This document shows, in pieces, positions 46,393 to 57,634 of a DNA stretch of 64,000 nucleotides; positions within the stretch are counted from its first letter, which is position 1; each line of letters opens with the position of its first letter. The stretch lies in contig CM033405.1 of assembly GCA_019426215.1 (NCBI GenBank), positions 6,859,001 to 6,923,000 of the forward strand, given 5' to 3'. A program made the position numbers and the translations under genes. Under the pieces are notes generated by a model. The model worked only from the letters and a program-made list of their open reading frames with translations, had not been told where the DNA came from and searched no databases. Source of the stretch: Buddleja alternifolia. Its lineage: Eukaryota > Streptophyta > Magnoliopsida > Lamiales > Scrophulariaceae.

Positions 46393-46776
46393 GAACAAAA
46401 CGCATTATAATGCAATGCGGTCTTGTGATTTTAGCGATCTGAGATCGTTTAAGGACTCAAATTTGCTTTTATAATAAAATGCAAATTTGAGGTCTTAAAA
46501 GATCTCAGATGGCTAAAATCACAAGACCGCATCGCTTAGCGATACGTCTTGCTCAAAACGCCGTTTCGCTATGACTGTGCGAATTTCATGTCATTTCAAC
46601 ACAGTAAAACACCTATTACAGCGGTTATAACTATAACCGCTATAGTAGGTGTCCTATTACAGCAGTTTTTAACCACTGTAATAGGCCAAAACCCTATTAC
46701 AATGGTGCCTATTACAACGGTTAAAAACCACTGTAATTGGTAAAAAAACCGATGTAATAGGCTTTTTTTTGTAGTG
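45588..46776 (+). mobile_element. Non-autonomous CACTA with hairpin, 1189 bp, TSD TAA
   Basis: The left terminus is CATTACTACAAAAATACAC (C to T at position 3), the right terminus is TTTTTTGTAGTG, and TAA flanks it on both sides (45585-45587, 46777-46779). It has subterminal palindromes, (CT)n, CAC triplets, the minisatellite (45905-46300), the hairpin (46340-46605) and right palindromes. Both terminal sequences carry changes, so mobility is doubtful. Confidence 0.92.
46340..46605. repeat. Long internal inverted repeat (hairpin) of CACTA
   Basis: Arms of about 125-130 bp meet near 46470 (AAATTTGCTTTTATAATAAA). TTTAGCGATCTGAGATCG on the left pairs with CGATCTCAGATGGCTAAA-like sequence on the right. 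It is homologous to the hairpins at 37456 and 47411. Confidence 0.85.
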
Positions 46777-47169
46777 TAAGAAGCAGAGACTTGGAGTATA
46801 TTGCATCTATACTAGATTGATTATGTTATGTTCCTTTTTATTGATTTATTATTTGTACTGTGCTGATTGGTACCAAGGCATGATACTATAGATATATCTC
46901 CCTTGTGTACTTTGTATGAGCTTCTTGTGTTTGTTGGAATTTACTTTCTCAAAAAAAAAAATAATAAGTTTTTATAATTGAAAATAATGTATCAAATAAT
47001 ATAACTAGCTTATACTTTTTTTAAAAAAATTTTTATAGACCTATAAGGAAGTTCATTCCCAAATCGAAATCAACTAGTCCCATGTGGATATACATACAAG
47101 GGAAAGAACCCCCAACTCTCTATTCATAAAAACTATAGGGCTGTCATAATCAATTTATATGACAAGAGT
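46777..47169. other. Non-coding spacer between two CACTA elements
   Basis: AT-rich; no open frame or repeat recognised. Confidence 0.5.
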
Positions 47170-47410
47170 CACTACTACAGAAATCACTTATAACAGTGGT
47201 TTTTTTGGGCCTATGACAGCGGTTTTTAACCGCTGTCATAGGTACCGCTGTTATATGATTTTGACCTATGACAGCGGTTTCGGAAAGAACCGGTGTCATA
47301 GGGTTCAAAAAAAGAAGATTTATTTTGACCCTATGACAGCGGTTCCGGTTGAACCGCTGTCATAGGGTCGTTTATTTTATTTTATTTTAATTTTATTTTC
47401 TCGATTATAA

Positions 47411-47697
47411 TGTTATCATGTCCGAATGACACAAAATTTGCACGGTCATAGCAAAACGGCATTCTGAATAAAACACAAGACATCTTGCGCTATCGTGATT
47501 TTAGCCATTTGAGATCGTTTAAGACCTCAAATATGCATTTTTTTACAAAAATACCCTATTTTCATAATAAAACGCAAATTTGAGGCCGTAAACGATCTAA
47601 GATGGCTAAAATCACGAGAACGCATGACATGTCATGCGTTTTGTTCAGAATACCGTTTCTCTATGACCGTGTGAATTTCGTGTCATTCCAACACCGC
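47411..47697. repeat. Long internal inverted repeat (hairpin) of variant CACTA
   Basis: The left arm is 47411 to about 47545 and the right arm about 47565-47697. Shared blocks are TTTAGCCATTTGAGATCG, CCTCAAATATGCATTTTTTT and their complements. The loop is short and AT-rich. Confidence 0.87.
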
Positions 47698-47719
47698 AAA
47701 ATTTCAACCGAGAAATATT

Positions 47720-48440
47720 TTCATAAATACACAAATATACGTACACCCACACATACACAAATATACATACACCCATCAACATATACACAAATATACATAC
47801 ACCCATCCACATATATACATACACAAATATACATACAACCACATATACACAAATATACACACACCCACACATACACAAATGCACCCATTAACATATACAC
47901 AAATATACATACACCCATCCACATATATACATACACAAAGATACATACACCCATCAACATATACACAAATATACATACACCCATCAAAATATACACAAAT
48001 ATACATACACCCATTAACACATACACAAATATACATACACCAATCCACATATATACATACACAAATATACATACAACCACATATACACAAATATACACAC
48101 ACCCACACATACACAAATACACCCATTACACATATACACAAATATACATACACCCATCCACATATATACATACACAAATATACATACACCCATCAAAATA
48201 TACACAAATATACATACACTCATCCACATAATACATACACAAATATACACACAATCACATATACACAAATATACACACACCCACACATACACAAATACAC
48301 CCATTAACATATACACAAATATACATACACCCATCCACAAATATACATACACCCATCAACATATACACAAATATACATACAACCACATATACACAAATAT
48401 ACATACACCCACACATATACAAATATACATATATATATAT
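47720..48440. repeat. ACACAAATATACATACACCC minisatellite, the longest in the window
   Basis: About 720 bp of the family minisatellite on the opposite strand, with higher-order blocks in which CATCCACATATATACATACA alternates with CATCAACATATACACAAAT. Long open frames on both strands here are compositional artefacts. Confidence 0.88.
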
Positions 48441-48961
48441 AGTGAGAGAAAGAGAAGAGGCAGTCTTACGGTCGTGGTCGTGGTGGCGGCGGCACAGGTA
48501 TGTGGTGGCGGTGGTGGCGGCGGCGCAGGTATGTGGTGGTGGTGGTGGTGGTGGCGGCGGTGGTGCTGAGCCTTTGGGGGGGATCGAGAGGAAGAGAGGC
48601 TGAGAGTAGTGAGAGAGAGGCAAAACTGAAATTTGAGAGTGAGAGAATTAGGGGGGCGGCTGTCTGACCTAGTAAAAACCCGACAGCCTATGACAGCGGT
48701 TCTCCCAGAACCGCTGTTATAACCCAACCCTATGACAGCGGTTGTGCAAAACCGCTGCCACAGGATATATTTTTTTTTTTCTGAAAAATGTATGACAGCG
48801 GTTCGGGGAGAGCCGCTGTCATAGGTCCAAACCGAATAGCCCTATGATAGCGGTTTTGCAAAACCGCTGTCATAGGTCCGAACCAAATAGCCCTATCACA
48901 GCGGTTTTGCAAAACCGCTATCATAGATACGCTGTAATAGAGTATTTTTGTAGTAGTGAGT

Positions 48962-51432
48962 TCAACTTTAAAATAAAGTCAATGAGATGATAAAAGAATT
49001 TATGAAAGCAGAAAAATGAAAACTTACAAACCAATTCAATAATTTAGTATTTAAATTGCAAAATTAACAATAATAAATAATTATAAAGAAAATCATTCAA
49101 AATGGAATGTGATTAGTTATTGCAAGGATTAAAAAGAGTAAGTGGTAAAGTTTTGACGCATAATATGATCATGTAAAAGAACATTAGGTAAAAATAATCT
49201 GGCTGAATGATGTAATTTTCTAATCAAATAAGATATGGATCATATAGTATTCATTGTTGAATGTTATGTTTCGTATATTTTGATTACAAAATGGCTATCA
49301 AGTTAAATGTCTCTTTTTGTTGCCAATAATAGAAACATAAAATAAAAGTTATGTAATGTTATTGAATAAGTAATGTTATTGAATAAACTAAATAAAAATA
49401 AATAAAAAATTAACCGATCAAACTAGATTAAAAATATAGAATATGTTAGTGCATACTTTAGTATTATATTGAGTTGTGGTTTACCATCAAGTTAAATATT
49501 TTATTAACATAACAAAATGTATAAATCACAATTTTTATCTTACAACCATTAAGTTTGTTTAATTATATATGTCTATGATGTACTGCTATATGATTCAAAA
49601 GTTTATTTACATACTATAAATCAGCAAATGTTGCACTTTGGTCCTATATGGTAGGATCTGCACATTCAGCGACAACCATTACGAGACTTTCACATTTAAT
49701 CCTATATAATGAAATTTTTATGCACGTTGAGTTCTCTTTATTAAACAATGGACGGAAGTCATTAGTCAACTTCTGAAAATTGCATAAACCTTCTGATTAA
49801 TGTAAAACTAACAAAAACTTCATTGTTTAAAAAGAATAAGAAATATCAGATTGAGAGAGTTCTCTGCTACATAATTCAACGACTGAGTGATAGGGGAGAG
49901 GCGGTGTGACGGTGTTATATATGGTGGTGGAAACGCAGATGAGGAGAGAAATGTCATAGCGAATGAATGAAAATGAAATGTACCAAAAGATATGCGACAA
50001 AAGATGGGATGTTTCCTACTTTGTTTCTTCCATGCCTAAATTATCCACTGCACTCTCCCTCTATGGTATTATCACTAGCTTTTTATAATATCGTATCGTG
50101 TCTTTTGTTTAGTTTGAATGATTAATCTAATGTGCTTTTGGAGTGACGAAAACTTACATGACAAGGAAATGGACCATAAAAAATTGTGCAAAATTGTAAT
50201 TTTGGCACTGGAACTTGGCATGTTCATTGTTTTGGACTTTAATATGTGAGTGACAATTGAGGTATAGTAATGACACAAAAATGGCCACATTAAATACTTT
50301 TTTCTAGGAATTGATTATGTGGTCGCCAAAAATGTTGGAAATTGCTGACATGACTGTCCGAAAATGCCAAGTGTTTTTCAGAATTGAAAGGAAAATAGAT
50401 GATGTTGCAACCTAGTAAACAATGACTTAGTGACATGACGGTCAATTAATCTAAGTTGAAAATTTGTGTTACAAAGGGGATTTGAACTCACAACCTTTGA
50501 GCTAAAAATTGGCACCTCTACCACTTCAGCACATCATACAACTTGTTTTTATTAGGTTTGATTTCTTTAATTATAGTATTATTTCAGTATATGTCTTAGT
50601 AATATGTAATTATCAATATTTTATATAATTAGTATCAGTATATATACACTAAAATCTATAATTAATAATTCAAGTATTTACAAAAAGAGTAATTATATAT
50701 TTTGAATGTATAATTTCTTTATCTAAAATTTTTTATACAATATGCGATTAGTGTAATTATAATATATGTGAATTCTTGTATAATTTGTACATGTATATGT
50801 TCTTATAAATATTTAATATACATTAATTCAATAAGTACGAATATATAAAAATATATAAGTAGTTATATATGTTTATTGTATTTATGAGGAAATTATATCT
50901 AATAATATGTATACATCAAGCTAAAAAAATTATTTTAGATAAAATATTTCTAAATAGTATTTTTCTGAAAAAAAAATATTGATAAATTAGATATTAGATC
51001 ATTCATTGATATAATAATTTATCAACTAAAATATACTAATATTAATATTAAATATATACAAAATATTAATTTTGTAGAAACTCATTATAAAATGTTAATC
51101 AGTTGAAAATTAAAATATAAAAAAATGAAGTAACTGTTTATATGTGATTGCATTATAGAGTTTTAATGTAACTTACAAGTAATTGTGGTAGATATCAAAA
51201 AATCGTTTTTACTATTTATTTTTTACTCTTTTGCCTATAAATATAGAACTAATACAATATAGGGCTATTTTGGGTATCCCAAAAATTTCAAGATTTTTCC
51301 TTTTCCAATTCCTACTTTTGTAATAAAATAGATTGCATACGATATCCTGTTAAATAGAAGTCAAGTTTAACAAATATGAATTGCATGTGCGTATGATATT
51401 TGTAAATCTTAAACTATATTTCTGAACATAAC
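48962..51432. other. Very AT-rich stretch; no gene seen
   Basis: Long A/T tracts, especially 50560-51200. No coding similarity. A tRNA-like motif on the minus strand at 50475-50532 is listed separately. Confidence 0.5.
50475..50532 (-). other. tRNA-like sequence with A- and B-box-like motifs
   Basis: The minus strand reads CTGAAGTGGTAGAGGTGCC (A-box-like), then 25 nt, then GTGAGTTCAAATCC (B-box-like). There is no foldable acceptor stem or clear anticodon arm, so it is not a functional tRNA gene. It is probably a tRNA-derived part of a repeat related to the 51433 element. Confidence 0.45.
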
Positions 51433-51712
51433 TGGCGGGAAAAATGCAAAAATCGTCCTTTAACTATATCACTTTTCACTTTTGGTCTGTTACGTATCAT
51501 GCCTAGCAAAAATATTCTATATGTTTCAAAAATTGGCACATTTAGTCCAATTTAAAATTTTCCGGCCAATTTGGCCGGAAAATCGCATGTGCCAGTCACG
51601 TGAGGGATCAAATTGGGGGTTTTCAATTTTGGAGGGAAAATTGATGACTTGGTATGCCACTTGGACAAGGATTGACGACTTGGAAGGCCACTTGGATAAA
51701 GGAAATTTTTTT

Positions 51713-51780
51713 GCTCCCATGGTGGTTTGATCTTAGGTGAAAACCATGGCAAAGAGGCACCTTACCACCAGACCAACTAC
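51713..51780 (-). other. tRNA-like module in the left arm
   Basis: The minus strand reads GTAGTTGGTCTGGTGGTAAG and, about 30 nt on, CTAAGATCAAACC, in the order and spacing of pol III A and B boxes. It is directly next to the CTCCCATGGTGG end of the arm. Confidence 0.45.
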
Positions 51781-52557
51781 GAATTTGGTACTTAATTGGT
51801 TTTATCTGTTCATATACCTTATTTGTCAACATTAACATAATTTAAATGTATTTACTTATAAAACTATATATTATAAAACACAGTAAATAATGTATATATA
51901 TATATTAAATACAATGCTTCTAAAATTAATATATAGTAAATATTTTCATAATATAATAATTTTTAAAATTAAGTAAATACAATAATTACTTTATATATAG
52001 TTTTAATGCAATAAACATAATAAATTATATATGTTATACAGTAAATACAATAACTAAATTTTTTTAAAAAATACTGTAAATATTTTAAAATACAGAATAT
52101 AAAAGTATAATCTTGAAATACAGTAATTATTTTAAAATACAGCCATTTTTAAGCTAAATATTTTTAAATAAAATAATTTTAAAATTAATATACAGTAAAT
52201 ATTTCAAAATACAATAATTTTTTAAAATTAAGTAAATACGATAAATATTTTATATATAATTTTAATGCAGTAAATACAATAAATTATATATGTTATACAG
52301 TTAATACAATAATTTTGAAATTATTCTTTAAAAAAATTATTCTGTTTTAAAATATAGTAATTTTTATACTAAATATTTTAAAACAAAATAATTTTTAAAA
52401 TACAGTGAATATTAATTTTTGAAATGATATATGTGAATTATATATTATTAATTATATCTAACCAATATTATTAGTTATAATCTATGTGTAAATACATTTA
52501 ACTATTGATAGCTAATGTATATTTATATAAAAATCCAAGAATTGCTATTAAATATCT

Positions 52558-52612
52558 TGTTGGTGTAGTGGTAGCGGGCCTTGTTGCGAAGTCTCCCACC
52601 CAAGTTCAAATC
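52558..52612 (+). other. tRNA-like module in the right arm
   Basis: Plus strand TTGGTGTAGTGGTAGCGGG (A-box-like), then CCAAGTTCAAATCAC (B-box-like). It mirrors the module in the left arm, although the two have diverged more than the rest of the arms. Confidence 0.5.
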
Positions 52613-52869
52613 ACCATGGGAGCAAAAAAAATTTCTTTTATCCAAGTGGCATGCCAAGTCATCAATTTTCCCCCCAAAATTGAAAATCCCCAATTTGGCC
52701 CATCACGTGATCGGCACATGCGATTTTCCGGCCAAATTGACCGGAAAATTTTAAAATCAGACTAAATGTGCCAATTTTTGAAACATATAGGATATTTTTG
52801 GTAGGCATGATATATAACGGACCAAAAGTGAAAAGTGGTATAATTATAGGACAATTTTTTATACCGGCC

Positions 52870-53298
52870 AAGGACTAACTCATTAATACTAACGAATTGA
52901 TACATTTCTCCTTAATCTTCAAGCGATCACTTTGACTCTCCCTAAATATTTTATTCGTTGTAAAAAGCCATGATTTGCTTACTATTAGGAAAGAAAATTT
53001 AAGACAATGTAGAATGCTTCATATTATATATCTCAAAAATGCAAATTCGAACTCAATGTCAATGAGGCTCCAAATGATAAATAAGTGAATTACTGATCTT
53101 ACCTTAAACCATTGCAATTCACGAGACTTGGCTTCACCGATACAAAGTTCGCCACATTAACAAGTGATGGCCATGACCATCGGTAATTCGTATTTGAGGT
53201 AGCCACTGATGGTAGCTCAGCACCTTCATGAAAATGAAGATTCATGCACCTTTTATTAAATATCTACATTAATCGCTTAATTTATTATACTATTTGAT
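52870..53298. other. Non-coding spacer
   Basis: No gene or repeat recognised. Confidence 0.5.
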
Positions 53299-53732
53299 CA
53301 CTACAACAAATTATAATATTAGTGGCAAAAATTGAATTGACAATATCTAATTTGTCACTAAATATACATTAGGAGTGACAATAATTTTGTTTTGTCACAA
53401 ATAATGATTTTTAGTGACAAAAATATTTTTAAATTGTCACTATTGACAATGAGTGACACATATATAGTGACAACATAAATAAAGTGACAATTTTATTTAT
53501 TTTCACTAAGATGTCACTATATATGTGTCACTAAATGTTAATATTGACAACAATTTTCTTGTCACCAATTATCAAGAATGACAAATTGTATACAATTCTT
53601 GTCCCTATTGCACATGTGAAAACAACTTTGTGGCAAACAAAATTTGTTATCACTTAATAATTGTAATTAGTGATAATTTTAATATTGTCACTTCACATTT
53701 TATCACTAATATTTGTTTACTTTTTTTTAGTG
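53299..53732 (+). mobile_element. CACTA-like MITE with GTGACA subterminal repeats
   Basis: It begins CACTACAACAAATTATAA and ends TTTTTTTTAGTG. TTGTCACT and AGTGACAA occur over ten times in both orientations throughout. About 434 bp, no coding sequence. The flanks GAT and TGA do not give a clean 3-bp duplication, so the exact edges may be off by one base. Confidence 0.65.
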
Positions 53733-53893
53733 TGAAAGTAAAAGGTTGTCAAATCATTGATACATTCACAGATAGAGGGAAAACCACTTAGCCTCTTTGT
53801 GCCAAAGGAGCGGACTCATACTTGAACTAATCAGATTTTCACCCCATCCGTAACCAGCAAAAGAAAGAAGAAGAAAATTTAGACTCAAACATC

Positions 53894-54213
53894 ACACTTG
53901 TATCTATAAATACCCCCTCATAACACTTATTGGGGGGCTGGAGAATACTCTCTCCAATTTTAACCTCGTATATTCATTAGTAACGAGTCTATAGATTGAG
54001 AAGTACGTTCCTACATACATATAAATTTGGAAGTTAGAATCGTTTCTCGAGTACGACCCTGACTATTCACCTTAATATAGAACTACGTTGACTTGATCCT
54101 GATTAGGTACGTAGGTAGCATAATTATCATTGAGTTCTATCTATGCATACTCGTGGTACGGTTAGAATCCTTCCAGACTGATAGATTTGAGTCCCCAGAT
54201 TTGAGTTAGATCA
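53894..54213 (+). repeat. 5' LTR, truncated at its U3 side
   Basis: It matches 55978-56298. It still carries the TATA box TATAAATA (53905-53912). The upstream 160 bp (53733-53893) do not match the 3' LTR. Confidence 0.85.
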
Positions 54214-54267
54214 GTTGGCGCCGTCTATGGGAAACTACTTTGAAGTTGCTGAGACTTGTTATTAGGA

Positions 54268-54490
54268 ATGGAGGCTGGCAATATGAAGACTCGTTCAGCC
54301 CAGCAAAAGAAAGGGATCGTCAGACTCGTAATTACAAGCAACCCAGCAAAAGATAGGGATCGTCAGACTCGTAATTACGAGCAACCCAGCAAAAGAAAGG
54401 GATCGTCAGACTCGTAATTACGAGCAGCCCAGCAAATGAAATGGATCGTCAGACTCGTAATTACGAGCAGCCCAGCAGAAGCACCCAAAG
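54268..54490 (+). pseudogene. Possible gag N-terminus over 43-bp repeats
   Basis: ATG at 54268 opens MEAGNMKTRSAQQKKGIVRL and runs for about 50 codons through the repeats before stopping. Four copies of a 43-bp unit (54299, 54342, 54385, 54428; core AAAGGGATCGTCAGACTCGT) follow directly. It resembles the basic start of a Gypsy gag, but no domain can be named. Confidence 0.35.
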
Positions 54491-54539
54491 ATGGCAATCG
54501 CCGTAAAATTCATATAGAAGATAGAATCAAATAAACGAG

Positions 54540-55545
54540 CTCAGACTAACTCTGGGGTCGTACGTCGTGAACGACTCAACATAGATGATCTTAGAAAGAT
54601 CACATTTTCAACTCTTTAGTCTAATTAGACTCTAACTCTGGGGTCTTACGTCGTGAACGACCCAAGATAGATGATCTTAGAAAGATCACATTTTTAACTC
54701 TTTAGTCTAATTAGACTCTAACTCTGGGGTCTTACGTCGTGAAAGACGCAAGATAGATGATCTTAGAAAGATCACATTTTTAACTCTTTAGTCTAATTAG
54801 ACTCTAACTCTGGGGTCGTACGTCGTGAACGACCCAAGATAGATGATCTTAGAAAGATCACATTTTCAACTCTTTAGTCAAATTAGACTCTAACTCTGGG
54901 GTCGTACGTCGTGAACGACCCAAGCTAGATGATCTTAGAAAGATCACATTTTTAACTCTTTAGTCTAATTAGACTTTAACTCTGGGTTCTTACATCGTGA
55001 ACGACCTAAGATAGATAATCTTAGAAAGGTCACATTTTTAACTCTTTAGTCTTATTAGACTCTAACTCTAGGGTCGTACGTCGTGAACGACCCAAGATAG
55101 ATGATCTTAGAAAGATCACATTTTTAACTCTTTAGTCTAATTAGACTCTAACTCTGGGGCCCAAGATAGATGATCTTAGAAAGATCACATTTTTAACACT
55201 TTAGTCTAATTAGACTCTAACTCTGGGGTCGTACGTCGTGAACGACCCAAGATAGATGATCTTAGAAAGATCACATTTTTAACACTTTAGTCTAATTAGA
55301 CTCTAACTCTGGGGTCATACGTTGTGAATGACCCAAGATAAATGATCTTAGAAAGATCACATTTTTAACTCTTTAGTCTAATTAGACTCTAACTCTGGGG
55401 TCGTACGTCGTGAACGACCCAAGATAAAAGATCATATTTTTAACTCTTTAGTCTAATTAGACTCTAACTCTGAGGTCGTACGTCGTGAACGACCCAAGAT
55501 AAAAGATCTTATTTTTAACTCTTAAGTCTAATTCGACTTTAAACA
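54540..55545. repeat. 86-bp satellite array, about 12 units
   Basis: The phrase TCTGGGGTCGTACGTCG recurs at 54551, 54637, 54723, 54809, 54895, 54981, 55067, 55153, 55222, 55308, 55394 and 55469: mostly exact 86-bp steps, with one of 69 and one of 75. Each unit contains three dyads: GGGTCGT/ACGACCC, GATCTT/AAAGATC and the perfect palindrome AGTCTAATTAGACT. Confidence 0.95.
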
Positions 55546-55759
55546 TTGATGTGAAACACAGATCGTATTTGTAATATCGCTATTTAGGGTCACGCCAATC
55601 TCGTTACCTGTTTTCTGCTGATTCATTCTTTTGACGAAGGTCATGTGAAAGTGACATTCTGTTTGAAAAATTCAGATTTACTTTGACTTTTACTTCCTCA
55701 GTAGTAAATTTAAAGCCATAAATGTCTCCTCTTTAATACTGGTGAAGTGGGGAACTTAA

Positions 55760-56298
55760 TGATATACCAAAATATGGTATTTAGCCTAAGAATGAAATGT
55801 TATAGCATGTGAGGCCCAACAGAGACCCAGAAACTGGCCCATAATAGAAGATCCTCGTGTTTTTAAGTGATTCGGGTCGGGTCGTTCACTAGATACGAGT
55901 CAAGATCCTAACCGTTCATAGGCACCACGTGGCATCATCGGTGCGACCCACTTATCGCTGTCAGATCCGTACAACACTTGCATCTATAAATACCCCCTCA
56001 TAACACTTATTGGAGGGGGGGGGTGGAGAATACTCTCTCCAGTTTTAGCCTCGTATATTCATTAGTAACGAGTCTATAGACTGAGATGTACGTTCTTATA
56101 TACATATAAATTTGGAAGTTAGAATCGTTCCTCGAGTACGACCCTGACTATCACCTTAATATAGAACTACGTTGACTTGATCCTAATTAGGTACGTAGGT
56201 AGCTTAATTATCATTGAGTGCAGTCTATAATCTTCATTCGCATACTCGTGGTAGGGTTCGAATCCTTCCAATTGAGTCCCCATATTTGAGTTAGATCA
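55760..56298 (+). repeat. 3' LTR, complete, 539 bp
   Basis: It begins TGATATACC after the polypurine tract and ends TTAGATCA. The TATA box is at 55985-55992. Confidence 0.85.
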
Positions 56299-57634
56299 AA
56301 TATAATTTGGATAATCCTAGATTGTCTAACAACTTTTAGTATTTCATTGTGGTTGTAATTGTCTAAGAACCTTTAGTATTTACTTTAAGCGAGTTATTTA
56401 GCGAAGGAAAATCATTTTAAGAAATTGAACTTTATTTTGGCATGTCCAAAAAGAGAAAACTAAGTAATAACTATAAGAAAATTTGGGGTATTATATTTGA
56501 TATTAAAGACATTGGTGCATATTCTGAAATAATGATGAATATATTTTTTACAAAGAAGCATTTGTTAATTATTTTGTGGATGTATGAAATATGATTTAAG
56601 TGAAAACTATAACATATTTGCAAAAATGAATTATCCTATCCTATATCTAAAAGCTCAAACGTAGCTGAAGTTATTAGGATGATAATAATTATAAATAAAA
56701 ATATCGAAAGTAAAATCATATAAGTCATTTTAATGAGAATATGATGTATTTTTCATTTAATTTTGAATATTTCATAAAAAAAAAGTGAATTTTAAGGAAT
56801 ATAATATTTACAATTGTTTTTTATTATAATCTTATATAAACAACGTAGTCTGTAATTTACTACATGTATGAATATGCAGGTTTATATTATATTTTCAACT
56901 TACAACTAGGATAGTGGGGTATTTTCATTAAATAAGTACAACAGAAAAATATTTTACCCATTATGGAACTGGGCCCGGCTGTAAGCGGGCCGGGTCCACC
57001 CAAGCCTGGTTCGTAACAGAAAAATATTTCGGTCCGGGCCCTGTCCACCAAGCTATGTTGTCCGGGCTGGGCTGGCTCGTAACAGTAAAGCGGGCCGCAC
57101 CAGCCTGCGGTTTGGCTTGACATCTTTAGTTCAAACTATTAACTTTTAAATGAAACATATTTTCCCTTTCCTTAATGATGAAGTTAACTTATGCAAATCA
57201 CAAATCTCACCGTCTCCACCGCCGACTCGCCACCCTCTGCCCTACACTATTGTACCACCCCTACTTCTTTGTCCTGCCACCAGATGGTCCGACGTGCGAC
57301 CAAAAATTTTCAGATCTGCTATCTCACCTGTCACCACCACCGAAGCGCCATCGCCGATAACAACCGCCGTGAAACACCCCGATCAGCTACGGGCCAAAAT
57401 AGATCTAACGGTTAATACAACTTATTTAAGATCTAACGGTCCAAATTTTAAATTTATATAAATCTTTTTGAACAGAATGGTATAACGGTCATTTCAAGGA
57501 AACATTAACGTCGTGATTTTATGGCATAAAAATATTAAACCCTTCGAACTATTGATTTTTTTGCACTTTTTTAGAGATACATTTTTTCGTCCACTTTGCA
57601 TTCTGAACTTCACAGGATTTTGCAGATTCTTATA
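56299..57634. other. Non-coding stretch with a GC-rich island
   Basis: AT-rich, except 56965-57115, which is rich in GGGCCGGG and CCGGGCTGGGCTGG motifs; this may be part of an unclassified DNA transposon. Short frames at 57150-57461 (Ser/Pro/Arg-rich) have no recognisable domain. Confidence 0.4.

Larger units (their letters stand above)
47170..48958 (-). mobile_element. Non-autonomous CACTA of a variant family, 1789 bp, TSD AGT
   Basis: AGT at 47167-47169 and 48959-48961 flanks termini CACTACTACAGAAATCACT (left) and GAGTATTTTTGTAGTAGTG (right). The subterminal repeat is CCTATGACAGCGGTT at both ends (47205-47370 and 48685-48930), where the other copies have CCTATTACAGCGGTT. Module order, read on the minus strand: palindromes, (CT)n, CCG/CAC triplets, minisatellite (47720-48440), hairpin (47411-47697), palindromes. 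There is no transposase. Confidence 0.93.
51433..52869. mobile_element. Element with long terminal inverted arms (about 310-350 bp)
   Basis: 51433-51780 and 52558-52869 are inverted copies. Shared blocks are CACTTTTCACTTTTGGTC, TGTTTCAAAAATTGGCACAT, CCAATTTGGCCGGAAAATCG and TTTTGCTCCCATGGTG. The core (51840-52500) is very AT-rich and non-coding. The outer ends read TGGCGGGAAAAATGC and, inverted, TGGCCGGTATAAAAA. No convincing target duplication was found. It could be a Mutator-like or foldback non-autonomous transposon, or two inverted copies of one repeat. Confidence 0.7.
53894..56298 (+). mobile_element. Non-autonomous Gypsy-type LTR element with internal satellite
   Basis: A truncated 5' LTR (53894-54213), a primer site TTGGCGCCGTCTATGGGAA (54215-54233), an internal region without pol, a polypurine tract GGTGAAGTGGGGAAC (55741-55755) and a full 3' LTR (55760-56298, starting TGATATACC and ending AGATCA). 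The first 220 bp of the 5' LTR are replaced by unrelated sequence. The internal region has a possible gag start (ATG at 54268), four 43-bp repeats and a 12-unit 86-bp array. The primer site starts like the complement of the tRNA-Asp 3' end. Confidence 0.85.

Noticed and set aside
45777..46398. Several 80-150 codon frames on both strands in the second CACTA of the duplication
   Set aside because: Same minisatellite artefact; Val/Cys/Tyr on one strand and Thr/His/Ile on the other.
47602..48727. Frames of up to 209 codons on both strands
   Set aside because: They follow the ACACAAATATACATACACCC repeats and the flanking hairpin; no protein family recognised.
52558..52612. Candidate functional tRNA gene
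   Set aside because: A- and B-box-like motifs are present, but I cannot fold an acceptor stem or anticodon arm.
53299..53732. Repeated TTGTCACT/AGTGACAA considered as a CRISPR-like or regulatory array
   Set aside because: Spacing is irregular, both orientations are mixed, and the ends are transposon-like in a plant context.
54540..55545. 86-bp array considered as a centromeric satellite
   Set aside because: It has only 12 units and is enclosed by the LTRs, primer site and polypurine tract of one element.
57150..57461. 103-codon Pro/Ser/Thr-rich frame as a host gene exon
   Set aside because: No recognisable domain, three overlapping alternative frames, and no clear splice or promoter context.
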